Assembly: GCA_964625145.1 (NCBI GenBank)
Contig: CAZVAQ010000174.1
Coordinates: forward strand, 1-6,800
DNA: 6,800 bases
DNA from: CAYTRP01 sp964625145
Lineage (GTDB): Bacteria; Sumerlaeota; Sumerlaeia; SLMS01; JAHLLQ01
Direction: 5' to 3'
The translations under genes were made by a program, and so were the position numbers. How positions within the stretch are numbered: the first letter of the stretch is position 1; each line of letters starts with the position of its first letter. Shown here piece by piece: positions 1-6,188 of the stretch. The notes beneath the pieces were generated by a model. That model was not told the origin of the DNA and searched no databases. It was given only the letters and a program-made list of their open reading frames with translations.

Positions 1-78
1 GAGCTCTGACGCCAAGGGTCGTGCCTTGATATACCGATTGCCCCAGCGGGAGGGAGCGGTGGCATTGCTTGCTCCACC

Positions 79-122
79 TTCATGTCAGATTGATCGGTTG
101 TTCATGTCACGCGATCAGTCAA
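79..122. repeat. Imperfect tandem direct repeat upstream of the GH66-like gene
   Basis: The nonamer TTCATGTCA occurs at 79-87 and again at 101-109, exactly 22 bases (about two helical turns) apart. Each copy is followed by a GATC-containing stretch (GATTGATCGG and CGCGATCAG). A third copy lies at 263-271 inside the signal-peptide coding region. The arrangement could be an operator for the downstream gene, which starts at 149, but no clear -35/-10 pair can be placed beside it. This is weak evidence, and chance recurrence of a nonamer is possible. Confidence 0.25.
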
Positions 123-148
123 TTTGATTTCCCCATCGAGGTGCCGCC

Positions 149-2137
149 ATGGCTCCGACGTACCTTCCGTTTCCGATGCTTGAGGGCGGGGAGGTCGATT
201 CGCGTGTTCCGCATGTTTCGCCGAGGCGCATCCAGCGGGGTTGGCGGTGGCTCTTTTTGGACTTCATGTCAGTCATGACAATATGCCTATCGCTTTGCAC
301 AATGGCGCAGGGAGCGGAGGAGCCAGCCGTGATGATAGACTTCCAGGTCGACAAGGTGACGTATCTGACGTTCACGCCGGATGTTGTCGCGACGGTGGAA
401 TTCGAGCTGTCTGCCGCGCGGACAGTGGTTGTGGAGTATGCGGTGCGCGAGCTGACACGCGGGAGCACGATCGCATCCGGGCGGGAGGAGTTGCCGGCGC
501 AGGCGGGTAGCATCCGCCATGAGATGACGCTGCCGCTTCGAGTGGATCGCATGCTGGGGTTGCTGGCGACGGTGCAGGTTGTGGATGCGCCGACGGGTGC
601 GGTGCTGGCGCGCGCGGAGAGGCCCTTCGATGTCACCAATGATCTGCGCACGAATTTCCGCTACGCTGGCGAGACCTACGGAGCGGTTTCGCGCGCATTG
701 GAGCCGATCCCGATCGGCGAGGGGCAGACAGACATGGATTTCTGGAGCGGTGTGCCGGTGGGCACGTTGCCGGAGGACGAAATCCGCGCGCTGCGCAGTT
801 GCTTCATCAACGCCGCGCAGGTATCCGTCGAGGAGGGGCGTGGGCATTTCACGTGTTGGGAGGCGAGTGAAGGCAATCGCCGCATCTGGACAAAGAGCGC
901 ATATCTGAGCAAAGACGTATGGGAGTTCAGCCTGGACCGCATGATGCAGCTCTACAAGGATGGACCCGAGAATGGCATCCACATCCTGCCATGGACGAGC
1001 GGCAAGGGCACGCGCCAGGAATACTTCGACCGCGAGTTTCCGTGGATCGATCCCTACGATCCCTTCAACTTCTATCCGGGTTGCTATCTGATGAACCTGG
1101 ATCCCGAGTTCCATCGTCCGTTGACCGAGGAAGAGAAGAAGATGGCGCACGTGGACCTGCACGGCGCGGAGAGTTGGCTGGAGTACGTCGCCGAGGAACT
1201 CTACATGATCACTGAGTTCTACAACTTTCAGGTGATGTGGTGGGACAATTCATTCGGCACGACGCACATACCCTTCACGCTGAACATGCTGCGCAACATG
1301 TGGGCGGACCGCCGGCCGGATGTCGCGCCGCCGACGCTGATGATCAATGGCGACGCGGGTTTCCATAGCGACGTCTATTGGTTGGAGCACAACCTGCCGC
1401 CGGCGATGGACGCGTACCTGGCCCTGCTGCGGCAGGTGATCAAGGACCGTCCCATGGTCGACAACGGACCGGCCACGGTCTTCTCCGGTCAATGGCATCC
1501 GATGTTGCGCAGTGGCCAGCGAGAGGCCATCACTGATCCGAGAAACATTTACAACGATCTCGAGACGACATTCATGTTTCGCCAGTTGTTGTTCGAATGC
1601 ATCGCCGCCGACGCGCGCTTGGTGGGCCAACAGCAATGGCCACGCAACGCCCTGGAATGGCGCATCCTGAATTTCCCGGAAGCGTTTGCGGACCATGCGA
1701 AGAGCTGGGGATTCCAGACCATGTTCTCGCATGTGTACAACGCACGCGACGTTCGCCCCTATCCGGCGGCGGGTGAGATTGCGGTGACTGGCATTCCGTT
1801 TACCCTGGAGGAAAACGTCGCGGACAACGCGTTGCATTTGGTGGCGCGCGCGCCCCTTTCGCAACCGGACACGATTTATCTGCACGTGTTCAACTACACG
1901 GGTTCCACGATGCAGATTCTGGATCGTCGCGAGCGACCGGCGAAGTTGGATGCGGTGGAGATCACGATGCCACTGCCGGGATTTGCGCGGGATTTCCAGG
2001 TGCAGGTCTTCTCGCCTGACTTCGTGCAGTATGGCGACGTGCTGGAACCGGAGACCCAATGCACAGGCCAACAGGTCACGTTTGAAGTGCCGGTGGATTT
2101 GTACACGCTGGTTGTTTTGAGAAAGAAGTGGTTGTGA
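149..2137 (+). CDS. Secreted glycoside hydrolase, distantly GH66 (dextranase)-like
   Basis: 662 residues, probably an exported carbohydrate-active enzyme. The ATG at 149 is preceded by GAGG (138-141) at 7 bases. The in-frame ATGs at 176 and 266 lack such a site, so the signal peptide has an unusually long N-region: basic RRIQR near 26-30, a hydrophobic core about 31-52, and likely cleavage after AQGA (53-56). Residues about 62-165 look like a beta-sandwich beginning VDKVTY. Then FDVTNDLRTNFRYAG (160-174) resembles the GH66 linker 'DVSSDW..yPRYG'. The probable TIM barrel spans about 175-535. Its VMWWDNSFG (362-370) sits where GH66 has GFDGxHxD, and DVYWLEHN (408-415) where GH66 has 'DFLYsElW', suggesting D366 as nucleophile and E413 as acid/base. 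The C-terminal beta domain (about 555-660) shows LHVFNYTG, VFSPD and a VTFEVP...LVVLRK ending like GH66. The family link is by eye only; another barrel glycosidase family is possible and the substrate is unknown. The gene stands alone, without transport or regulator neighbours. Confidence 0.62.
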   Translation: MAPTYLPFPMLEGGEVDSRVPHVSPRRIQRGWRWLFLDFMSVMTICLSLCTMAQGAEEPAVMIDFQVDKVTYLTFTPDVVATVEFELSAARTVVVEYAVRELTRGSTIASGREELPAQAGSIRHEMTLPLRVDRMLGLLATVQVVDAPTGAVLARAERPFDVTNDLRTNFRYAGETYGAVSRALEPIPIGEGQTDMDFWSGVPVGTLPEDEIRALRSCFINAAQVSVEEGRGHFTCWEASEGNRRIWTKSAYLSKDVWEFSLDRMMQLYKDGPENGIHILPWTSGKGTRQEYFDREFPWIDPYDPFNFYPGCYLMNLDPEFHRPLTEEEKKMAHVDLHGAESWLEYVAEELYMITEFYNFQVMWWDNSFGTTHIPFTLNMLRNMWADRRPDVAPPTLMINGDAGFHSDVYWLEHNLPPAMDAYLALLRQVIKDRPMVDNGPATVFSGQWHPMLRSGQREAITDPRNIYNDLETTFMFRQLLFECIAADARLVGQQQWPRNALEWRILNFPEAFADHAKSWGFQTMFSHVYNARDVRPYPAAGEIAVTGIPFTLEENVADNALHLVARAPLSQPDTIYLHVFNYTGSTMQILDRRERPAKLDAVEITMPLPGFARDFQVQVFSPDFVQYGDVLEPETQCTGQQVTFEVPVDLYTLVVLRKKWL

Positions 2138-2183
2138 TGCGGGGGATAGGGGCGGCGGGTGTTTGTTGAACGTACCAGCGAAC

Positions 2184-2238
2184 GGCCCCTACTGGGCCGG
2201 TTTGCTATCGAGCTCGCGCCCCAGGGCCGTCTCCCTGG
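2184..2238 (+). repeat. Two-hairpin intergenic repeat, copy A
   Basis: The first hairpin has arms GGCCC (2184-2188) and GGGCC (2194-2198) around a 5-base loop. It runs into GGGCCGGTTT (2194-2203), and a second hairpin follows with arms CCAGGG (2221-2226) and CCCTGG (2233-2238) around a 6-base loop. The same order of parts recurs in copy B. The pattern resembles, from memory, short GC-rich hairpin repeats scattered through planctomycete, verrucomicrobial and Hydrogenedentes genomes. Function is unknown. Confidence 0.55.
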
Positions 2239-2447
2239 ACTTGGCGAACGAACCTGTCAGGCTCGGGTGGATAGTTCTGAGGCTTGTATGGATGCCTAGA
2301 CAACCGGTTCACAAAATGGGCGCTCCAGCTCGGTGAGGTATAGCGGCATCTCATCAGTCCGCTCGTAGCTGCTGAATTGCGGGCTCGTGATCCTCATGTG
2401 TGTAGCTTGGCTCCATGCATCCAACGCAAACGTCGCTGGCGCTTCTG

Positions 2448-2492
2448 CGGCCTGAAGGGCCGGTTTCCGGCAGTCCAGGGCGGCACCCCTGG
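2448..2492 (+). repeat. Two-hairpin intergenic repeat, copy B
   Basis: The first hairpin has arms CGGCC (2448-2452) and GGCCG (2458-2462) with a 5-base loop. GGGCCGGTTT is at 2457-2466. The second hairpin has arms CCAGGG (2475-2480) and CCCTGG (2487-2492) with a 6-base loop, exactly the arm-to-arm spacing of copy A. The gap between the hairpins is 12 bases here and 22 in copy A. The copy lies about 45 bases beyond the stop codon of the AlkD-like gene, so it could also lie in that gene's 3' untranslated RNA. Confidence 0.55.
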
Positions 2493-2536
2493 GAAAGTGC
2501 GTCGAAAACGATCCGGACCGGTTGGGGCCGCTTGTT

Positions 2537-3217
2537 TTACCCCTGTCTCCTCACCATCTCCTCAACCCACACGGGTACGTACGGTGGAATGCAGCCTTTT
2601 GATACCGGCCAGTCCTTGTAGAGCCCGATCTTTTCGCCAATGGCGATGGCGCGTTTGCGGTGTTGGGCGTGGTGGATGCCGATGGCGCCGAGGGTGTTGT
2701 TCATGGTCCATTGCGTGGCGGCTGGGGCGGTGGGCATTTCCTTTTCTATGCGATCAAGGAGAGCGGTGAGGTTGAGCCCCGCGTGGTCGTTGGCGATGCG
2801 TGCGGCGGTTAGGTTCCATCCGGCGCGCGCGGCCCATGGGTCGGTGTCCTGCATCCATTTCTGGCGCAGGGTTTCCTTCTCGGCGTGGTTCTTCACGATG
2901 TAGGCGTTGAGCCAATCGGCGAGCTGGGCGAAGGATGCCTCGCGCACCATGCGGTCGAGCTCGGCGGCGGTGAGGTCCTTGGGCTTGAGGAGCAATACAG
3001 CGAGCAGTCGCGCGTCGAGGTTCCCGGTTTTCCAAAGTGAGAGGGCGAGTTCGCGATTGGCTTTGAGCTTCTTGGCTACCTTGCGAAGTTCGCCGAGAGG
3101 AACGCCGCATTGCTTCTCGCCGGCGCCGAGTTTCTTGTTTCGCGCGCGGACTTTGTCGTCGCCGAGTGACTCGAGTTCGGCGAGGATGTCGTCGATGGGG
3201 GCAGCTTGATTCGGCAT
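2537..3217 (-). CDS. DNA alkylation repair protein, AlkD-like HEAT-repeat family
   Basis: 226 residues, of the size and all-helical character of the AlkD-like family (PF08713), DNA glycosylases that remove bulky cationic alkylated purines such as 7-methylguanine by gripping DNA in a curved helical-repeat solenoid. Visible signs are the amphipathic helices from about residue 11 to 200, GVPLGELRKVAKKL (38-51), DTDPWAARAGW (124-134), and the tail KGCIPPYVPVWVEEMVRRQ (207-225), which is typical of the AlkD-like subfamily with 'GC.PPYAPIWIEEMVRRQ'. By eye D101 (in LADW) falls where AlkD has its catalytic Asp113, but F97 stands at the Trp109 position, so activity is not assured. The ATG at 3217 is chosen because GGAG lies 9 bases upstream; a GTG at 3232 in the same frame lacks a site. 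The stop is TAA. It is probably downstream of the DUF1801 gene in one transcript. Confidence 0.85.
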   Translation of the reverse strand: MPNQAAPIDDILAELESLGDDKVRARNKKLGAGEKQCGVPLGELRKVAKKLKANRELALSLWKTGNLDARLLAVLLLKPKDLTAAELDRMVREASFAQLADWLNAYIVKNHAEKETLRQKWMQDTDPWAARAGWNLTAARIANDHAGLNLTALLDRIEKEMPTAPAATQWTMNNTLGAIGIHHAQHRKRAIAIGEKIGLYKDWPVSKGCIPPYVPVWVEEMVRRQG

Positions 3218-3261
3218 GGGTGAGGACTCCACTCGATTCAGGGATGTCTCTGCATCAATCT

Positions 3262-3280
3262 CACGGCCATGATGGCCGTG
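3262..3280. repeat. Near-perfect palindrome between the DUF1801 and AlkD-like genes
   Basis: CACGGCCAT (3262-3270), one base, then ATGGCCGTG (3272-3280): nine paired bases, or in RNA a 7-bp stem with a 5-base loop. On the - strand it begins 6 bases after the TAA stop (3286-3288) of the DUF1801 gene and about 45 bases before the AlkD-like start. No T-run follows on either strand, so it is not a canonical terminator. An mRNA-stabilising 3' hairpin, a REP-like repeat or a protein-binding operator are all possible. Confidence 0.6.
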
Positions 3281-3285
3281 CTACT

Positions 3286-3735
3286 TTACATCTTCTCGCC
3301 GGGCAATGCGCTCGCCTGTTTCACCCAATCGGCGAACTGCCTCTCGTCCAGCTCGTCGAGCTCGTGGATGTGAAAGTAGCGCACGGCCTTCTGCTTGGAG
3401 GCAACCGGTGGGATGGGATTGAGGGATGCGCCGCGGTGAAAGGCGACCTTGATGTATTTGTCGAAGCAGTGGAAGCTGAGAAACCATGTCTCGCCGTCGA
3501 GGCCGTAAAGTGGCGAGTTCCACTTCACAGCCTTCTTCACGCCGGGAACTGCGCGGTTGATAATGTCATCGATGCGGCGGGCGATGGATTGTTTCCAATC
3601 GGGGATGGCGGCGATGTAGTCCTGCACGGGCGCGTCACCGTAGCCTTTGGGGATCTGCGGATTACCGCCGGATAGGAGTCGGGGTTTTCCGGGCTCGGAC
3701 GGTTCCCAGTTCTTGCACGACTTCTTGGGGGGCAT
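3286..3735 (-). CDS. DUF1801 domain protein
   Basis: 149 residues, matching small proteins of the DUF1801 family (PF08818, YdhG-like fold). The function of this family is not established, so I assign none. Diagnostic stretches are the N-terminal LLSGGNPQIPKGYGDAPVQ (20-38), then YIAAIPDWKQ (40-49), RAVPGVKKAVKWNSPLYG (61-78), WFLSFHCFDKYIKVAFHRG (84-102) and the end HELDELDERQFADWVKQA (124-141). No signal peptide or membrane segment is visible, so it should be cytoplasmic. The ATG at 3735 starts the family-typical lysine-rich leader. The only Shine-Dalgarno-like sequence, AAGGA, is about 12 bases upstream, which is long. The gene is divergent from comM across 136 bases and precedes the AlkD-like gene by 68 bases. 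Confidence 0.86.
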   Translation of the reverse strand: MPPKKSCKNWEPSEPGKPRLLSGGNPQIPKGYGDAPVQDYIAAIPDWKQSIARRIDDIINRAVPGVKKAVKWNSPLYGLDGETWFLSFHCFDKYIKVAFHRGASLNPIPPVASKQKAVRYFHIHELDELDERQFADWVKQASALPGEKM

Positions 3736-3871
3736 TTGGGTCGGGAGTCCTTGGCGCTGGAGGATTTTCGGGGAGGGGAGCCGGTTTGATGAGAGCTGGC
3801 AAGCCAACTTTTCGGCGGCGGGTTCGCTTTTTCCTTGCCCCGAGGGTGGTGGATTCGCTTTCCATTCGCTC

Positions 3872-5428
3872 ATGCATGCTTCGGCCCGTTCTTTCACGAT
3901 TGTCGGGATCGACGCCCTGCGCGTGGACGTGGAGGCCGACTGCGTCGAGACCAGCTCGGCGGAGGCAGCCGGGTGGTCCATTGTGGGGCTGGGCGACGCG
4001 GCAGTGCGCGAGAGCCGCGACCGGGTAAAGGCCGCGCTGAAGAATTCCGGCTTCGCGATGGGCCAACGGCGAGTGACGGTGAACCTGGCGCCGGCGGACA
4101 TTCGCAAGGAGGGTTCGCATCTGGATCTTCCCATCGCGTTGGCCTCGCTGGCGGGGACGGGGCGTTTGGATCCTCGCGGGCGATTGGCGCGCGTGGCGGC
4201 AGTGGGGGAGTTGGGATTGGACGGCGCGGTGAAGGCCGTCCCCGGCGCGCTCCCCATGGCGGTGGGGGCCAAGGACCAGAACCTGGATGCGTTGATCGTG
4301 CCGCAGGAGAACGCCACGGAGGCGGCCTATGTGCGCGGCATCGACATCATTCCGGTGCAGCGTTTGGCGGAGGCAGTTGGTTACCTGCGCGGCGAGTTGG
4401 AGATCACACCCGTGCGGCCGACCGATCATGGCACGGATGCGAACCAATCGGTGGATTCATGGCTGGACTTTGCCGATGTGAAGGGACAGGAAGGTGCCAA
4501 ACGCGCGTTGGAAATCGCGGCGGGCGGGGGACATAACGCGCTGCTCATCGGGCCGCCTGGCAGTGGCAAGACGATGCTGGCGAAGCGCTTGCCTTCAATA
4601 TTGCCCGAGATGACTTTCAATGAATCCATCGAGACGACGAAGATCTTCAGCATTGCGGGGAAGCTGGATCGTCGCGAGGGACTGATCCGGCAACGCCCAT
4701 TCCGCGCGCCGCATCACACGGCGTCGCATGTGGCCTTGGTGGGTGGCGGCGCCATTCCGAAACCGGGCGAAGTCTCGCTCGCGCACAATGGTGTCTTGTT
4801 CCTGGACGAGTTTCCGGAATTCTCGCGGCCGGTATTGGAGGTGCTACGCCAACCTCTTGAAGATGGACAGGTCCAGATATCTCGCGCGCAGATGTCGCTG
4901 AACTTCCCGGCGAATTTCATTCTGTGCGCGGCGATGAATCCGTGCCCATGCGGCTATGCGGGCCATCCGGAGAAGCGCTGCATCTGCAACCCCATCGCCG
5001 TGCAGCGCTATGTCGGCAAGATCAGCGGGCCGCTGCTAGATCGCATTGACCTGCACGTGGTCGTGGGGCCGGTGAAGCTGGAAGACATGCACCGCCGCGC
5101 GCCGGGCGAGCCGAGCTCCACTATCCGTGCGCGCGTCAATCGCGCGCGCGAGATGCAGACGGCCCGCTATGCCGACCGGCCGGGCATTCACTGCAACGCG
5201 CAGATGGGCCCGAAGGACCTGGAAAAGTATTGCGTGCTCGGCGATGACGCGCGGCGCCTGCTGGACGCGGCTATCAAGGGATTGGATCTGTCGGCGCGCG
5301 CCTACGATCGTTTGCTCAAGGTCAGCCGCACCATTGCCGATCTGGCCGGCAGCGAACTGATCGGGCCGGATCACCTGAGCGAGGCGGTGCAGTATCGGAC
5401 GCTGGATCGGGGGATGGGTGGATTGTGA
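3872..5428 (+). CDS. comM: ComM/YifB-family Mg-chelatase-like AAA+ ATPase
   Basis: 518 residues, full length for the family (about 505-510). ComM is a hexameric AAA+ helicase that promotes branch migration when single-stranded DNA is integrated during natural transformation; many carriers are not known to be competent. In order: an N-terminal ChlI-like domain (about 12-180) with WSIVGLGDAAVRESRDRVKA (35-54) and NLAPADIRKEGSHLDLPIAL (71-90); the ATPase core with Walker A GPPGSGKT (227-234), RAPHHTASH (278-286), GGGAIPKPGEVSLAHNG (291-307) and Walker B VLFLDE (308-313); the cysteine cluster C358, C360, C370, C372, possibly a zinc site; LLDRIDLHV (388-396) with likely arginine finger R391; and a C-terminal Mg-chelatase domain (about 415-512). 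The frame is open upstream to 3647, but the ATG at 3872 gives the conserved beginning M.A.ArSFTIVGIDA. No strong Shine-Dalgarno sequence precedes it. The stop overlaps the GTG that opens the next frame. Confidence 0.95.
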   Translation: MHASARSFTIVGIDALRVDVEADCVETSSAEAAGWSIVGLGDAAVRESRDRVKAALKNSGFAMGQRRVTVNLAPADIRKEGSHLDLPIALASLAGTGRLDPRGRLARVAAVGELGLDGAVKAVPGALPMAVGAKDQNLDALIVPQENATEAAYVRGIDIIPVQRLAEAVGYLRGELEITPVRPTDHGTDANQSVDSWLDFADVKGQEGAKRALEIAAGGGHNALLIGPPGSGKTMLAKRLPSILPEMTFNESIETTKIFSIAGKLDRREGLIRQRPFRAPHHTASHVALVGGGAIPKPGEVSLAHNGVLFLDEFPEFSRPVLEVLRQPLEDGQVQISRAQMSLNFPANFILCAAMNPCPCGYAGHPEKRCICNPIAVQRYVGKISGPLLDRIDLHVVVGPVKLEDMHRRAPGEPSSTIRARVNRAREMQTARYADRPGIHCNAQMGPKDLEKYCVLGDDARRLLDAAIKGLDLSARAYDRLLKVSRTIADLAGSELIGPDHLSEAVQYRTLDRGMGGL

Positions 5429-5430
5429 CC

Positions 5431-5666
5431 ATGCCAACTGTGCTTCGGATTGGGCCATACCGTTTATACTTCATGGCCATGAAGTTTTTGGGCCGCCACC
5501 CGTGCATATCGACGGTGACAATTAATCCGCGAAGTTTTGGCTCCAGCCGGTTTCCCATGCAAGGAACCACGGTTTTGGGGCTCATGAGCTTGCAGCAATC
5601 GAGGCCTTGGTCGCAGGGCATCGGGCTGTATTTTTGGAGACATGGCATGGGCATTTTGGCACCTGA
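5431..5666 (+). pseudogene. DUF4160 gene broken by a frameshift and an internal stop
   Basis: DUF4160 proteins are about 80-residue proteins of unknown activity, often encoded next to DUF2442 and sometimes discussed as toxin-antitoxin-like. ATG 5431, three bases after the comM stop, opens MPTVLRIGPYRLYF, the family start. At 5470-5474 the sequence reads TTCAT where TTCCAT would keep the frame. One base restored gives HGHEVFGPPPVHIDGDN, then TAA at 5523-5525, then SAKFWLQPVSHARN and a tail ending AVFLETWHGHFGT with TGA at 5664-5666. That makes 78 residues, the family length. The two lesions mean no full protein can be made. The rest of the frame is well conserved, so the damage is recent or, less likely, two sequencing or assembly errors. 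Translation in the unshifted frame simply runs on into DUF2442 sequence. Confidence 0.82.
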
Positions 5667-5922
5667 GTCTGACGAAAGCGTTAAGTCTGTGGTCTTTGAC
5701 GCAGATATATTGTCGGTGACGCTTTGCGACGGCCGCACGATCACAGTTCCACGGGCTTGGTACCCTCGCCTTCTCCACGCGTCAGACGAGCAACGAAGCA
5801 ACTGGCAAGTCCCAGGCGGTGGCTATGGAATCCATTGGCCGGAAGTTGACGAGGATCCCAGCACCGAGGGGCTCCTGCGCGGTGCACCCGCGCCAAAGCG
5901 GGCTAATGAACATGATCGCTGA
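5647..5922 (+). CDS. DUF2442 domain protein
   Basis: 91 residues, the usual size for DUF2442, a small family often paired with DUF4160 and suspected of an antitoxin or regulatory role, without proof. The family signature is clear: VVFDADILSVTLCDGRTI (15-32), VPRAWYPRLLHASDEQRSNW (34-53), GGGYGIHWPEVDED (57-70) and STEGLLRG (72-79). The frame is continuous with the GTG at 5425, but residues encoded before 5647 are out-of-frame DUF4160 sequence. GGAG at 5636-5639 sits 7 bases before the ATG at 5647, so this is the true start. It overlaps the end of the DUF4160 frame by 20 bases, implying translational coupling before that gene was broken. The end overlaps the next gene by 17 bases. No signal peptide or membrane segment. 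Confidence 0.85.
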   Translation: MGILAPESDESVKSVVFDADILSVTLCDGRTITVPRAWYPRLLHASDEQRSNWQVPGGGYGIHWPEVDEDPSTEGLLRGAPAPKRANEHDR

Positions 5923-6139
5923 ACACGCTCTGGCAACTTTATCGAAGGACTTCCCCGAATGGGGCCTCCATGCCGGGGATGGGGGCTCTGTCGTGCACGT
6001 CCACGACCAGGGAAAGGCTTACGAGAATGAGTTCATTGATGTACGCGGCATAACAGTTGCCGTCCTTGCGGTCGATGCTGCCGACCTGCGCGAGGTAAGC
6101 CGTGACGAGAGGCCCATTCCTCATCTTCGAACGGCTTGA
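5906..6139 (+). CDS. Small protein of unknown family, third gene of the DUF4160/DUF2442 cassette
   Basis: 77 residues that I cannot assign to a family. An N-terminal amphipathic helix is likely (MIAEHALATLSKDFPEWG, 3-20), followed by beta-like segments GGSVVHVHD (26-34) and GITVAVLAVDAADLREV (48-64), and an end reading DERPIPHLRTA. That resembles the small single-domain proteins of toxin-antitoxin or immunity cassettes only in general style. The ATG at 5906 overlaps the DUF2442 stop region by 17 bases; an alternative ATG lies two codons on at 5912. The frame stays open upstream to 5819, but that part is a shadow of DUF2442. No good Shine-Dalgarno sequence is present, so translation is probably coupled to the DUF2442 gene. 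The terminator begins 50 bases downstream. Its place in the cassette and its coherent hydrophobic pattern support a real gene. Confidence 0.6.
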   Translation: MNMIAEHALATLSKDFPEWGLHAGDGGSVVHVHDQGKAYENEFIDVRGITVAVLAVDAADLREVSRDERPIPHLRTA

Positions 6140-6188
6140 GCACGACCATCGTGCACTCGCAATCGCCTCCGCTTTGTGAAGAACCGTG

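Larger units (their letters stand above)
2138..2536. other. Intergenic region between convergent genes, holding hairpin repeats
   Basis: These 399 bases separate the 3' ends of the GH66-like gene and the AlkD-like gene. No open frame here has a ribosome binding site or family resemblance. The best-looking short frame, 33 codons on the - strand at 2296-2397, lacks a Shine-Dalgarno sequence. The content that can be recognised is two copies of a two-hairpin repeat (2184-2238 and 2448-2492, listed separately). The roughly 210 bases between them show nothing I can name. No hairpin followed by a T-run serves either convergent gene, so the repeat hairpins may be what ends or protects both transcripts. 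Confidence 0.6.

Noticed and set aside
1250..2071. 273-codon open frame on the - strand, and a 291-codon one at 287-1162
   Set aside because: Both lie opposite the glycosidase gene. Their translations are Arg/His/Gln-rich low-complexity strings typical of antisense frames in GC-rich genes, with no motif.
2296..2397. 33-codon - strand frame in the convergent gap
   Set aside because: It has reasonable composition but no ribosome binding site, no family resemblance and no neighbour in phase.
2377..2769. 130-codon + frame, and a 68-codon + frame at 2415-2621
   Set aside because: They translate the hairpin repeat and the antisense of the AlkD-like gene. Peptides of the 'RPEGPVSGSPGRHPWE' kind are artefacts of this repeat type.
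3262..3280. Rho-independent terminator for the DUF1801 gene
   Set aside because: The hairpin is followed on the - strand by AGATTG rather than a T-run.
3647..3871. Upstream extension of the comM frame by 75 codons
   Set aside because: It overlaps the divergent DUF1801 gene, and the family's conserved N-terminus begins at the ATG at 3872.
3835..4536. 233-codon + frame inside comM, and - frames at 3662-4447
   Set aside because: These are shadows of comM, rich in Gly/Arg/Ala, while the comM frame itself has complete conserved motifs.
5465..5530. Programmed frameshifting in the DUF4160 gene
   Set aside because: There is no slippery heptamer at the shift, and a separate TAA interrupts the restored frame, so one recoding event could not give a full protein.
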